Assembly (NCBI RefSeq): GCF_000802965.1
Contig: NZ_JSAK01000002.1
Span: forward strand, 186,001-250,000
Origin: Pseudomonas fluorescens
Lineage (GTDB): Bacteria; Pseudomonadota; Gammaproteobacteria; Pseudomonadales; Pseudomonadaceae
Direction: 5' to 3'
Length of the DNA stretch: 64,000 bases
The notes under the pieces are model-generated. The model was given only the letters and a program-made list of their open reading frames with translations, did no database searches and was not told the origin of the DNA. The translations under genes and the position numbers were made by a program. Shown one piece after another: positions 56,431 to 64,000 of this stretch. Position 1 is the stretch's first letter. Each line of letters opens with the position of its first letter.

Positions 56431-57744
56431 ATGTCAATCCAGTCGGTTTATATGTTCCCTGCCCCGCTTGATACCGCCGGGAAACTCGATACGAGCTTTG
56501 CCACCCATGGCAAGACCCAGGTGTACTTCGCCGGCAGCACTTCGAGCATGGCCAACGGGATAACGCTCGATTCCCAGGGTCGTTTACTCGTGGCCGCCAA
56601 GGTCGGAACACCTGGCGGTAGCCGCTTTGGCCTGGCCCGCTTGCTGGAGGACGGTTCGGCGGATCTGCAATTCGGCTATCAAGGGAGTGTCATCGGCCAA
56701 TTCGAATCCGGTTTCGAAGCCATGGCGGGAAAGGTTCACGTGCTGCCCGACGGAAACATCCTGCTCGCCGGCCTGCACTACGAGAATGCGCACCGCACCC
56801 TCCCGGCCCTCGCTCTGTTTGACCAACAAGGTCGCCCGGCGAGACATTTTGGTGACAACGGTCGTTGCGTGGTGCGCCTACCCGGCAATCTGTCCCACGG
56901 TGTTCGCGATGCCTGGCTTCCGCCTGGCGTGCCGGGCGCAGAAGCCTGTGATATTGCCGTTCAAGAGGACGGTCGAATCCTGTTGGTGGCCAACCATCAC
57001 TTCGAACTGGCCGATCACACCGGCATGCTCATACGACTCAAACCAGACGGCAAACTGGACCCCACCTTCAATGGTCGTGGTTTTGTGATGGTCAGGCACT
57101 TGCTGTTGAACACCTGGCTCAGCACCCTGCGGTTGCAAAGTGACGGTCGGATCCTGGTCGGCGGCTCAATCAATTTACCGGAAGAAGGTTTGTTGGCCCG
57201 CTATCACACAGATGGCAGACTCGACGTCAGTTTTGCCGTGGACGGCTTCATGAGTTTCACGGCTCAGGGGCAAAGCGCGCAAGTCAGCCAAATCGTCCAG
57301 CAGGACAATGGCGATGTGCTTTGTTTTGGCAGCAGTCGAAACCCGATGCACTGCCTCGCCCTGAAAGTGCACAGCAACGGCCGCCCGGACCATCACTGCC
57401 ATAGCGGCCAACCCCGGTTACTTGAAATTGGTAACACTGGCTGCCAGTGGACCGCGGCGCAGACGCAAGCGGACGGCAGCATTCTCACGGTAGGCGCGAC
57501 GATTGGCGGTGTTGAGGCCGACTTCATTCTGGGTCGATATCGGCCTGACGGGCAGCTCGATCGCAACTTTGGCGACGGCAACGGATGGGTTCGCACTCGC
57601 TTGGGTCGCAGCCTGGATACGGCCACTTCAGTGGCGGTGCAGGCTGATGGAAGTGTCGTCGTGGCCGGCTATTCACTGGATGGCAACTATAAAGCGGTGG
57701 TCGCACGTTATTTGAATAGTCCAACGTATTTTTCCTGCACTTGA
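56431..57744 (+). CDS. Delta-60 repeat (beta-propeller-like) protein
   Basis: A 437-residue protein built from repeated units of about 55-60 residues of the delta-60 type. Examples are LDSQGRLLVAAKV, LPDGNILLAGLH, VQEDGRILLVAN, LQSDGRILVGGS, TQADGSILTVGA and VQADGSVVVAGYS, each followed by a DGxLDxxFxxxG element. The repeats likely form a propeller. No signal peptide is seen at the ATG 56431, which has AAGGAG upstream. Function unknown; relatives occur in secreted or surface proteins of Pseudomonas. Confidence 0.82.
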   Translation: MSIQSVYMFPAPLDTAGKLDTSFATHGKTQVYFAGSTSSMANGITLDSQGRLLVAAKVGTPGGSRFGLARLLEDGSADLQFGYQGSVIGQFESGFEAMAGKVHVLPDGNILLAGLHYENAHRTLPALALFDQQGRPARHFGDNGRCVVRLPGNLSHGVRDAWLPPGVPGAEACDIAVQEDGRILLVANHHFELADHTGMLIRLKPDGKLDPTFNGRGFVMVRHLLLNTWLSTLRLQSDGRILVGGSINLPEEGLLARYHTDGRLDVSFAVDGFMSFTAQGQSAQVSQIVQQDNGDVLCFGSSRNPMHCLALKVHSNGRPDHHCHSGQPRLLEIGNTGCQWTAAQTQADGSILTVGATIGGVEADFILGRYRPDGQLDRNFGDGNGWVRTRLGRSLDTATSVAVQADGSVVVAGYSLDGNYKAVVARYLNSPTYFSCT

Positions 57745-57797
57745 TCTTCCGTTCTGCTTACGGCAACTTGCGCGCTTCTTAAGACAAGGAGTAGCCA

Positions 57798-59300
57798 ATG
57801 TCCGGCTCCATGGTCCAGGCGTTCGCGCATAACTTTCTCGGTAACTCACCTCGCTGGTACAAGGCCTGTATTGTCGGTTTCCTGATTCTCAATGCCGTGG
57901 TGTTGTGGTCCGTAGGTCCGGTGGCAGCCGGGTGGCTGCTGGTACTGGAGTTCATTTTCACCCTGGCCATGGCGCTCAAGTGTTATCCGTTGATGCCTGG
58001 TGGTTTGCTGCTGGTCGAAGCCTTGCTGCTGAAGATGACCACACCACAAGCGCTCTATGATGAACTGGTGCACAACTTCCCGGTGATCCTGCTGCTGATG
58101 TTCATGGTGGCCGGTATCTACTTCATGAAAGACTTGCTGCTGTTTCTGTTCTCGCGCCTGCTGCTCGGCGTGCGCTCCAAAGCGCTGCTGGCGTTGATGT
58201 TCTGCTTTCTGTCGGCGTTTCTCTCGGCCTTTCTCGATGCACTGACCGTCACAGCCGTGATTATCAGTGCCGCCGTCGGGTTTTACTCGGTGTACCACCG
58301 CGTTGCCTCGGGCACCGATCCGCGTCAGGACAGCGCGTTCAATGACGACCAGCACCTGCCCAGCCTTCACCATGGCGACCTCGAGCAGTTCCGCGCGTTT
58401 TTGCGCAGCCTGCTCATGCACGGCGCGGTGGGTACGGCGTTGGGTGGGGTTTGTACGCTGGTAGGCGAGCCGCAGAATCTGTTGATTGGCCACGAAATGG
58501 GCTGGCATTTTTCCGAGTTCTTTCTGAAGGTCGCCCCGGTTTCGCTGCCGGTGTTGGTGGCGGGCCTGGTCACCTGCGTGCTGCTGGAAAAACTGCGCTG
58601 GTTCGGTTACGGCACGCTGCTGCCAGACAACGTTCGCGCCGTGCTGGCCAACTTCGCCGCCGAAGACAACGCCGAACGCACTGCGCGCCAGCGTGCAGCG
58701 CTTATCGTGCAAGGGCTGGCTGCGCTGATCCTGATCGCCGCGCTGGCGTTTCACATAGCGGAAGTCGGCTTGATTGGTTTGATGGTGATCGTGTTGATCA
58801 CCGCGTTCACCGGCATCACCGACGAACATCGTCTCGGCAGCGCATTCAAGGACGCCATGCCGTTTACTTCGCTGTTGGTGGTGTTTTTCGCCGTGGTGGC
58901 GGTGATTCACGATCAGCAACTGTTCACGCCGTTGATCCAATGGGTATTGGCCCTGCCGGCCAATCAACAACCGGGCATGCTGTTCATCGCCAACGGTTTG
59001 CTCTCGGCGATCAGCGACAACGTGTTCGTGGCGACCATTTACATCACGGAAGTGAAGCGAGCGTTCCTCGCCGGGCACATGAGCCGTGAGCATTTCGAAA
59101 CCCTGGCCATTGCGATCAACACGGGCACCAACTTGCCAAGCGTGGCGACGCCCAATGGCCAGGCGGCGTTTCTGTTTCTGCTGACGTCGGCGATTGCGCC
59201 TTTGATTCGGCTGTCGTACGGGCGGATGGTGTGGATGGCGTTGCCTTATACGGTGGTGATGGGTGTGCTCGGCTGGTACGCCGTAAGCTTCTGGCTATAA
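57798..59300 (+). CDS. nhaB: NhaB, Na+/H+ antiporter
   Basis: A 500-residue inner-membrane antiporter of the NhaB family with many helices. The N-terminus [20 protein letters not shown], the segment [21 protein letters not shown] with its conserved Asp, and [20 protein letters not shown] near the end are characteristic. It exports sodium in exchange for protons. AAGGAG precedes the ATG. It is convergent with the HAD gene, with a very long hairpin between. Confidence 0.95.
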   Translation: MSGSMVQAFAHNFLGNSPRWYKACIVGFLILNAVVLWSVGPVAAGWLLVLEFIFTLAMALKCYPLMPGGLLLVEALLLKMTTPQALYDELVHNFPVILLLMFMVAGIYFMKDLLLFLFSRLLLGVRSKALLALMFCFLSAFLSAFLDALTVTAVIISAAVGFYSVYHRVASGTDPRQDSAFNDDQHLPSLHHGDLEQFRAFLRSLLMHGAVGTALGGVCTLVGEPQNLLIGHEMGWHFSEFFLKVAPVSLPVLVAGLVTCVLLEKLRWFGYGTLLPDNVRAVLANFAAEDNAERTARQRAALIVQGLAALILIAALAFHIAEVGLIGLMVIVLITAFTGITDEHRLGSAFKDAMPFTSLLVVFFAVVAVIHDQQLFTPLIQWVLALPANQQPGMLFIANGLLSAISDNVFVATIYITEVKRAFLAGHMSREHFETLAIAINTGTNLPSVATPNGQAAFLFLLTSAIAPLIRLSYGRMVWMALPYTVVMGVLGWYAVSFWL

Positions 59301-59311
59301 CACCGCTATCC

Positions 59312-59426
59312 CTGTAGGAGCTGCCGAAGGCTCGGGCCGCGTTCGGACGATCTTTTGATTTTGCTTTTCAAGAACAAGATCAAAAGATCGTCCGAACGCG
59401 GCCCGAGCCTGTGGCAGCTCCTACAG
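59312..59426. repeat. Extra-long REP-type inverted repeat
   Basis: The arms 59312-59359 and 59379-59426 are 48 bp long and nearly perfect. The outer part is the usual GTAGGAGCTGCCGAAGG sequence. The inner part carries CTCGGGCCGCGTTCGGACG in place of GCTGCG, on both arms. Likely two-way terminator for nhaB and the HAD gene. Confidence 0.9.
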
Positions 59427-59429
59427 AGG

Positions 59430-60251
59430 TCAGCGTTTGAGGATGTACTGGTCGATGGCCTCGGCAGCGCCGTCTTCGGTGTTGGTACCCGTCACCACAT
59501 CGGCCTGGCGCTTTACTTCGTCCTCCGCCTGCCCCATAGCAATCGACAACCCGGCGCGATGGAACATGGCCGGGTCGTTACCACCGTCGCCCATGGCGGC
59601 TGTCTGCTCCAGCGGCACGCCGAGATATTCGGCCAGTGTGGCCAGCGCCTCACCTTTGTTGGCCTGCATCGCGGTGACGTCCAGATAAACCGGTTGCGAG
59701 CGTGAGACCTGGGCCTGCCCTTCCACTTTAGGCAACAGCTGCGCCTCCAGCTCAACCAGCATTTGCGCGTTGTTGCTGGCCGCGACGATTTTGTCGATGC
59801 GTGCAAGAAAAGGTTCGAAGCTTTCAACCGTCACCGGCGGGTATCCCAAGCCGTGCTGTTCCCTTGGCACCATCGGGCCGCACGGATCTTTCAGCAGCCA
59901 GTCGCCGCCACTGAACACCCAAACCTCGATGCCCGGTTGATCGGCAAACATCGCCAACGTAGTCAGCGCAGCAGTGACGGGCAAGTAATGCGCGACCAGC
60001 AGACTGCCATCCGGGTTTACCAGGGTGCCGCCATTAAAGGCGGCTGTCGGCAAATCGACACCCAGCGCTTCGATGGTCTGCAACATGGCTTTGGGTGGCC
60101 GGCCGGTAGCCAGGCTGAACAGCACGCCGGCTTCGCGCATCGAACGGACCGAGTCAATGGTGCGCTGGCTGAGGGTGTGATCGGGCAACAATAACGTGCC
60201 GTCCATGTCACTGAGCAGCAAGCGAATAGGCAGTTGCTTCAGTTCACTCAT
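59430..60251 (-). CDS. HAD-superfamily Cof-type sugar-phosphate phosphatase
   Basis: A 273-residue hydrolase. Motif I LLLSDMDGTLL holds the nucleophile Asp; motif IV MGDGGNDPAMFHRAG holds the metal-binding Asps; the C2 cap lies between. Cof-type enzymes dephosphorylate sugar phosphates, nucleotides or cofactors. The ATG overlaps the zwf stop as ATGA (60251-60248), making it the third gene of gnd-zwf-HAD; a role in sugar-phosphate balance is plausible. Confidence 0.9.
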   Translation of the reverse strand: MSELKQLPIRLLLSDMDGTLLLPDHTLSQRTIDSVRSMREAGVLFSLATGRPPKAMLQTIEALGVDLPTAAFNGGTLVNPDGSLLVAHYLPVTAALTTLAMFADQPGIEVWVFSGGDWLLKDPCGPMVPREQHGLGYPPVTVESFEPFLARIDKIVAASNNAQMLVELEAQLLPKVEGQAQVSRSQPVYLDVTAMQANKGEALATLAEYLGVPLEQTAAMGDGGNDPAMFHRAGLSIAMGQAEDEVKRQADVVTGTNTEDGAAEAIDQYILKR

Positions 60252-61771
60252 CCGAGGCCGTGCCAGACGCGACCGTCGCGAGCCAGCAATTCTTCGGCCG
60301 CTTGCGGTCCGTTTTCACCGGCGGCATAGCCCTGCACACTCGCATCCTGCTGCCAGGCGTCGAGGAAAGGTTGCACGGCGCGCCAGCCGTTCTCGATGTT
60401 GTCGGCACGCTGGAACAGCGTCTGGTCGCCGGTCAAACAGTCGTAGATCAAGGTTTCATAGCCGGTGGATGGCTGCATCTCGAAGAAGTCTTTATAGGCA
60501 AAGCCCAGTTCGATGTTGTCCATCTTCAGGGCCTGGCCAGGCCGTTTGGCCAACAGGTCGAACCACATGCCTTCGTTGGGTTGAATCTGGATGCGCAGAT
60601 ACGTCGGCGCCAATTCATCAACTTCGGTATCCCGGAACTGCGCATACGGCGCCGGTTTAAAGCAGATGACGATCTCGGTGTCGCGCACGCTCATGCGCTT
60701 GCCGGTACGCAGGTAAAACGGCACGCCGACCCAGCGCCAGTTGTCGATCATGACTTTCAGGGCGACGTAGGTTTCGGTATTGCTGTCGGGCGCCACCTTG
60801 TCTTCCTGGCGATACCCCGGCAGTGGCTTGCCATCGACTTCGCCAGCGGTGTACTGGCCACGAACCGAATTGGCCCGCGCCTCCTCCACCGACCAGGGCC
60901 GAATCGCCCCCACGACTTTGGCTTTCTCGCCGCGAACCGCATCGGCACCGAATGCGGCCGGTGGCTCCATGGCGACCATCGCCAGCAACTGGAACAGGTG
61001 ATTGGGCACCATGTCCCGCAGGGCGCCGGTGTGTTCGTAAAAACTGCCACGGGTTTCCACGCCGACGGTTTCGGCGGCGGTGATTTGTACGTGGTCGATG
61101 TAGTGGTTGTTCCAGAACGCTTCGAACAGGCTGTTGGAGAAACGGCTGACCAGAATGTTCTGCACGGTCTCCTTGCCCAGGTAGTGATCGATGCGATAGA
61201 TCTGCTTTTCCGTCATCACTTTGAGCAAGCAGGCGTTCAAGGCTTCGGCGGTTTGCAGATCAGAGCCGAAAGGCTTTTCGATGACCACCCTGCGGAACGC
61301 GTCGGGACTTTCTTCCAGCAAGCCGGACGCGCCGAGACGGCGCACCACTTCACTGAAAAAGCGCGGCGCGGTGGCCAGGTAGAACACCGCATTGCCAGTG
61401 CCGCTGTCGGCGATTTTCGCCGCCAGCGCTTGATAAGTGCTGTCGTCCAGGAAGTCGCCCTGGACGTAGCTGATGCCTTTGGCGAGGCTGGCCCACACGT
61501 CCGGATCAAGGGACTGATCGCCCTTGCCGACTTTGGCGGCCACCTCGTTGCGGATGAAGTCTTCGAGTTTTTTCGCGAAGCCTTCATCGCTGATGGCGTT
61601 GTGGTCAACGCCGATGATCCGCAGTCCATCCCCGAGTAAACCGTCGCGCTTGAGGTTATACAGCGCCGGCATCAGCAGGCGCTTGACCAGATCACCGTGT
61701 GCGCCGAACAGAAACAGCGTGGTGGGTGGCGCGGGTTCAGTCTTGGATTTTCTGCGGATCCCATGGGTCAT
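60248..61771 (-). CDS. zwf: Zwf, glucose-6-phosphate 1-dehydrogenase
   Basis: A 507-residue enzyme oxidising glucose 6-phosphate to 6-phosphogluconolactone, the entry to the Entner-Doudoroff and pentose-phosphate routes. The nucleotide-binding start [20 protein letters not shown], the active-site [20 protein letters not shown] and [13 protein letters not shown] are all intact. Its ATG overlaps the gnd stop (ATGA, 61771-61768). Pseudomonads often have several zwf copies; this is the one linked to gnd. Confidence 0.95.
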   Translation of the reverse strand: MTHGIRRKSKTEPAPPTTLFLFGAHGDLVKRLLMPALYNLKRDGLLGDGLRIIGVDHNAISDEGFAKKLEDFIRNEVAAKVGKGDQSLDPDVWASLAKGISYVQGDFLDDSTYQALAAKIADSGTGNAVFYLATAPRFFSEVVRRLGASGLLEESPDAFRRVVIEKPFGSDLQTAEALNACLLKVMTEKQIYRIDHYLGKETVQNILVSRFSNSLFEAFWNNHYIDHVQITAAETVGVETRGSFYEHTGALRDMVPNHLFQLLAMVAMEPPAAFGADAVRGEKAKVVGAIRPWSVEEARANSVRGQYTAGEVDGKPLPGYRQEDKVAPDSNTETYVALKVMIDNWRWVGVPFYLRTGKRMSVRDTEIVICFKPAPYAQFRDTEVDELAPTYLRIQIQPNEGMWFDLLAKRPGQALKMDNIELGFAYKDFFEMQPSTGYETLIYDCLTGDQTLFQRADNIENGWRAVQPFLDAWQQDASVQGYAAGENGPQAAEELLARDGRVWHGLG

Positions 61772-62748
61772 TTTTTCGGAGTCTCCACGTGGCCGCCGAA
61801 GCCGAAGCGCTGGGCAGAAAGAACTTTGTCGCCAAAGGTGCCTTGCCCACGCGAACGGTAGCGCGAGAACAACGAGTTGGACAGCACTGGCACCGGAACC
61901 GCTTGCTCCATGGCCGCTTCGATGGTCCAGCGCCCTTCACCGCTGTCCGCAACCGATCCGGAGAAGCCGTCGAGTTTCGGATCGCTGGCCAAGGCGTCGG
62001 CGGTCAGGTCAAGCAGCCAGGACGAGACCACGCTGCCACGACGCCAGACTTCGGCGATGTCGGCGACGTTCAGGTCGAAACGCTGGTCTGGCGGCAGAAT
62101 TTCGCTGGACTTGGTTTTCAGGATGTCGAAGCCTTCGGCAAAGGCTTGCATCATTCCGTACTCGATGCCGTTGTGGATCATCTTGACGAAATGCCCGGCG
62201 CCCGCAGGACCGGCGTGGATGTAGCCGTGCTCGGCACGATCGTCATCGGATTGGCGGTCCTTGGTGCGCGGAATGTCACCCATGCCCGGCGCCAGGGTCT
62301 TGAACAGCGGATCAAGACGAGTAACCGTCTCGGCATCGCCGCCGATCATCATGCAGTAACCGCGCTCCAGGCCCCAGACGCCGCCGGAGGTACCGACGTC
62401 GATGTAGTGCAGGCCTTTTTCCGCGAGGGTTTTCGCCCGGCGGATGTCGTCCTTATAGAACGTGTTGCCGCCGTCGATGATGGTATCGCCGGCTTCGAGC
62501 AAGGTGCTCAGGGTGTCGATGGTCTCTTCGGTCGGTGCGCCTGCCGGCAGCATGACCCATACCGCACGCGGTTTGGCCAGGCCGGCGACCAGGGCCGGCA
62601 AATCGGCAACGCCGGTGGAACCCTCAGCAGACAAGGCTTCGACGAAGGCGGTATTGCGGTCGTACACAACGGTGGTATGCCCGTTGAGCATCAGGCGCCG
62701 CGCAATATTACCGCCCATGCGGCCCAGTCCAATAATCCCGAGTTGCAT
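61768..62748 (-). CDS. gnd: Gnd, 6-phosphogluconate dehydrogenase (short, decarboxylating type)
   Basis: A 326-residue enzyme of the short YqeC/GntZ class; the long class has about 470 residues. It carries the NAD(P) loop [18 protein letters not shown], the substrate motif [14 protein letters not shown] and the catalytic Lys region [19 protein letters not shown]. It oxidatively decarboxylates 6-phosphogluconate to ribulose 5-phosphate. First gene of gnd-zwf-HAD; GGGAG lies ten bases upstream of the ATG. Confidence 0.94.
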   Translation of the reverse strand: MQLGIIGLGRMGGNIARRLMLNGHTTVVYDRNTAFVEALSAEGSTGVADLPALVAGLAKPRAVWVMLPAGAPTEETIDTLSTLLEAGDTIIDGGNTFYKDDIRRAKTLAEKGLHYIDVGTSGGVWGLERGYCMMIGGDAETVTRLDPLFKTLAPGMGDIPRTKDRQSDDDRAEHGYIHAGPAGAGHFVKMIHNGIEYGMMQAFAEGFDILKTKSSEILPPDQRFDLNVADIAEVWRRGSVVSSWLLDLTADALASDPKLDGFSGSVADSGEGRWTIEAAMEQAVPVPVLSNSLFSRYRSRGQGTFGDKVLSAQRFGFGGHVETPKK

Positions 62749-63022
62749 GTGCTGATGCTCCCTACTACAAATAAATGTGTGTCAATGGTTATAGCCCAAC
62801 GCGACTAATGAGGGTTAGTCCAGAGCGTTGGCATGAAGTTTCCGGGCATTGTGCCCGATCCTGATTGATAACGTCGGGAATCGTGCCGAAGACACAACGA
62901 CCATGAAAAATAAAAAAGTTCCCTTCGGGGGCAAAAGAAATCAAAATTGGCGCCGATAGTAGATTAGCCTCTGATTTCGGAGGCAGTCCTACAGTTGAGA
63001 CACGCCATTTGCGAGGTGAGCA

Positions 63023-63199
63023 ATGGGCACAGTACACACCGCACTGCCAGCACAAACCCTTTACGTCACTATCCGTCGCGACGAATTGCGCCAGTTGAAA
63101 GACGAGCGCGATCAGTTGAACCAAGAGCTTGCTCAACTGCGCTTGCTGGTCCAGGGCCAACAGCCCTTACCGGTGACCCAACGCGCTCCCCACGCCTGA
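63023..63199 (+). CDS. 58-residue coiled-coil protein
   Basis: A short frame with a strong GAGGTGAG ribosome site. The N-terminus MGTVHTALPAQTLYVTIRRD leads into a charged heptad helix, ELRQLKDERDQLNQELAQLR, and a short Pro/Gln tail ending RAPHA. Leucines at regular spacing indicate a two-stranded coiled coil. It lies 199 bp ahead of cptA on the same strand. Function unknown. Confidence 0.7.
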   Translation: MGTVHTALPAQTLYVTIRRDELRQLKDERDQLNQELAQLRLLVQGQQPLPVTQRAPHA

Positions 63200-63398
63200 C
63201 GCTCCTCGCTTGAATCGGAAGCAGCCGTTCGCTGTTTCCGATACGCCATCGTTCCTTGCCTACGCTACAACTCACAAAGTTTTCACATTCCCTTGTTGAT
63301 ACTCCGGTTCCTTGTGGCCGCTCGGTTTCCGTGCGCCCTCCGTTCGTCGGTGACTTCGGTGGCCTGACGGTGGAAGTGAATATTGGCTGGAGCGTGGA

Positions 63399-64000
63399 AT
63401 GGCTTGGTTTAAACGCAGCGAGACGTCTGCGAAGGGTTTCGATTGGGCAGGGTTTCTCTGGTTGTTCCTGTTCTTCTGGTATTTTTCCGGTATCACCCAG
63501 CTGCTGATTCAACTGACGGGAACCTCCGGCTTTACCGGATTCCGCCAGGCATTTGTGATGAGTGCTATCTGGCTTGCGCCGATGCTGTTGTTCCCCAAAC
63601 AAACGCGTGTCATGGCGGCGCTGATCGGCGTGGTGCTGTGGGCTTGCTCCATGGCCAGCCTGGGTTACTTCTTCATCTATCAGCAGGAATTCTCCCAAAG
63701 CGTCATCTTCATCATGTTCGAGTCGAACGTGTCTGAAGCGGGCGAGTACATGACCCAGTACTTTGCCTGGTGGATGGTGCTTGCCTTCCTCGCTCACACA
63801 GCCTTTGCCTACTTCCTGTGGACACGCTTGCGCCCGGTGTACCTGCCTCGCGGCCAGGCACTGGTGGCTGCAACGGCCATTGTGGTGGCAGTGATCGGTT
63901 ATCCGCTGGTCAAGCAAACGCTGCGTACCGGCAATTTCGCCGACGGCTTCGAGAAGTTCGAAACCCGCATCGAGCCGGCAGTGCCGTGGCAAATGGCAGT
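63399..64000 (+). CDS. cptA: CptA-like phosphoethanolamine transferase, N-terminal part (runs off the window)
   Basis: About 200 codons are present, covering the membrane region. Three or four helices are seen, and IYQQEFSQSVIFIMFESN, EYMTQYFAWW and LWTRLRPVYLPR follow E. coli CptA closely. CptA/EptC adds phosphoethanolamine to core lipopolysaccharide heptose, while related EptA modifies lipid A. The sulfatase-fold catalytic domain lies outside the window. The ATG at 63399 has GGAG seven bases upstream. Confidence 0.88.
   Translation, partial: MAWFKRSETSAKGFDWAGFLWLFLFFWYFSGITQLLIQLTGTSGFTGFRQAFVMSAIWLAPMLLFPKQTRVMAALIGVVLWACSMASLGYFFIYQQEFSQSVIFIMFESNVSEAGEYMTQYFAWWMVLAFLAHTAFAYFLWTRLRPVYLPRGQALVAATAIVVAVIGYPLVKQTLRTGNFADGFEKFETRIEPAVPWQMA

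Noticed and set aside
57846..59093. 415-codon minus-strand frame
   Set aside because: Antisense to nhaB. Composition is dominated by His, Gln and Arg with no domain, typical of a shadow.
60260..61639. 459-codon plus-strand frame
   Set aside because: Antisense to zwf, which has intact catalytic motifs. No ribosome site or recognisable domain.
61699..62808. 369-codon plus-strand frame
   Set aside because: Antisense to gnd and the start of zwf. No independent support.

Overview
The window looks like chromosomal DNA of a Pseudomonas of the fluorescens group. The evidence is the complete mannitol cassette mtlR-mtlEFGKDYZ, the functional-amyloid operon fapABCDEF, small Pseudomonas-type families (DUF2790, DUF1652), an OprD-type porin, the GC-rich codon use, and about a dozen inverted pairs of REP hairpins of the kinds common in this group. 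I saw no tRNA, rRNA, CRISPR array, transposase or phage gene.

Layout. (1) 1-4288: start of a CheR-type methyltransferase, a giant CHASE3-GAF-histidine kinase with three receivers, and a lone receiver protein. (2) 4442-15516: an accessory, partly AT-richer stretch. It holds a 7.5-kb toxin-like gene cut by a single in-frame TAA, a glycosyltransferase, a frameshifted PI-PLC-like gene and its intact tandem paralogue. (3) 15598-25328: mannitol/polyol uptake and catabolism with an AraC-type activator, ending against an OprD-like porin. (4) 27071-31332: small secreted or membrane proteins, ecotin, and a catalytic-only threonine dehydratase preceded by what looks like a complete isoleucine attenuator. 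The CorA-like transporter that ends this part is the second gene of a pair with an ATP-grasp ligase. (5) 31340-45255: that ligase, a divergent acetyltransferase, a PQQ-type sugar dehydrogenase, Ku, LpxO, the ABC-F protein YbiT, an MFS carrier, a hydrolase, AzoR with a divergent LysR regulator, a YjbR protein, and UppP with a DUF1294 protein. (6) 45516-48341: chemoreceptor, PnuC and a nicotinamide riboside kinase. (7) 48694-55537: fapABCDEF, then a convergent sigma-54 activator. A well-spaced -24/-12 promoter lies in front of fapA. (8) 55881-64000: small conserved protein, delta-60-repeat protein, NhaB, the gnd-zwf-HAD operon, a 58-residue coiled-coil protein, and the start of cptA.

How the genes work together. 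MtlR is expected to switch on the ABC importer MtlEFGK and the enzymes MtlD, MtlY and MtlZ. Their products can enter the pentose-phosphate/Entner-Doudoroff network, to which gnd and zwf also belong. The Fap proteins build and secrete extracellular amyloid for biofilm. LpxO, CptA and UppP act on the cell envelope.

The most unusual observations are these: a possibly leaderless Ile-rich leader peptide with three mutually exclusive hairpins in front of a threonine dehydratase that lacks its allosteric domain; a toxin-like gene of 2,514 codons interrupted by one stop codon; a FapC whose linker is made of two different 8-residue repeat arrays; and a sigma-54 promoter and sigma-54 activator bracketing the fap operon.
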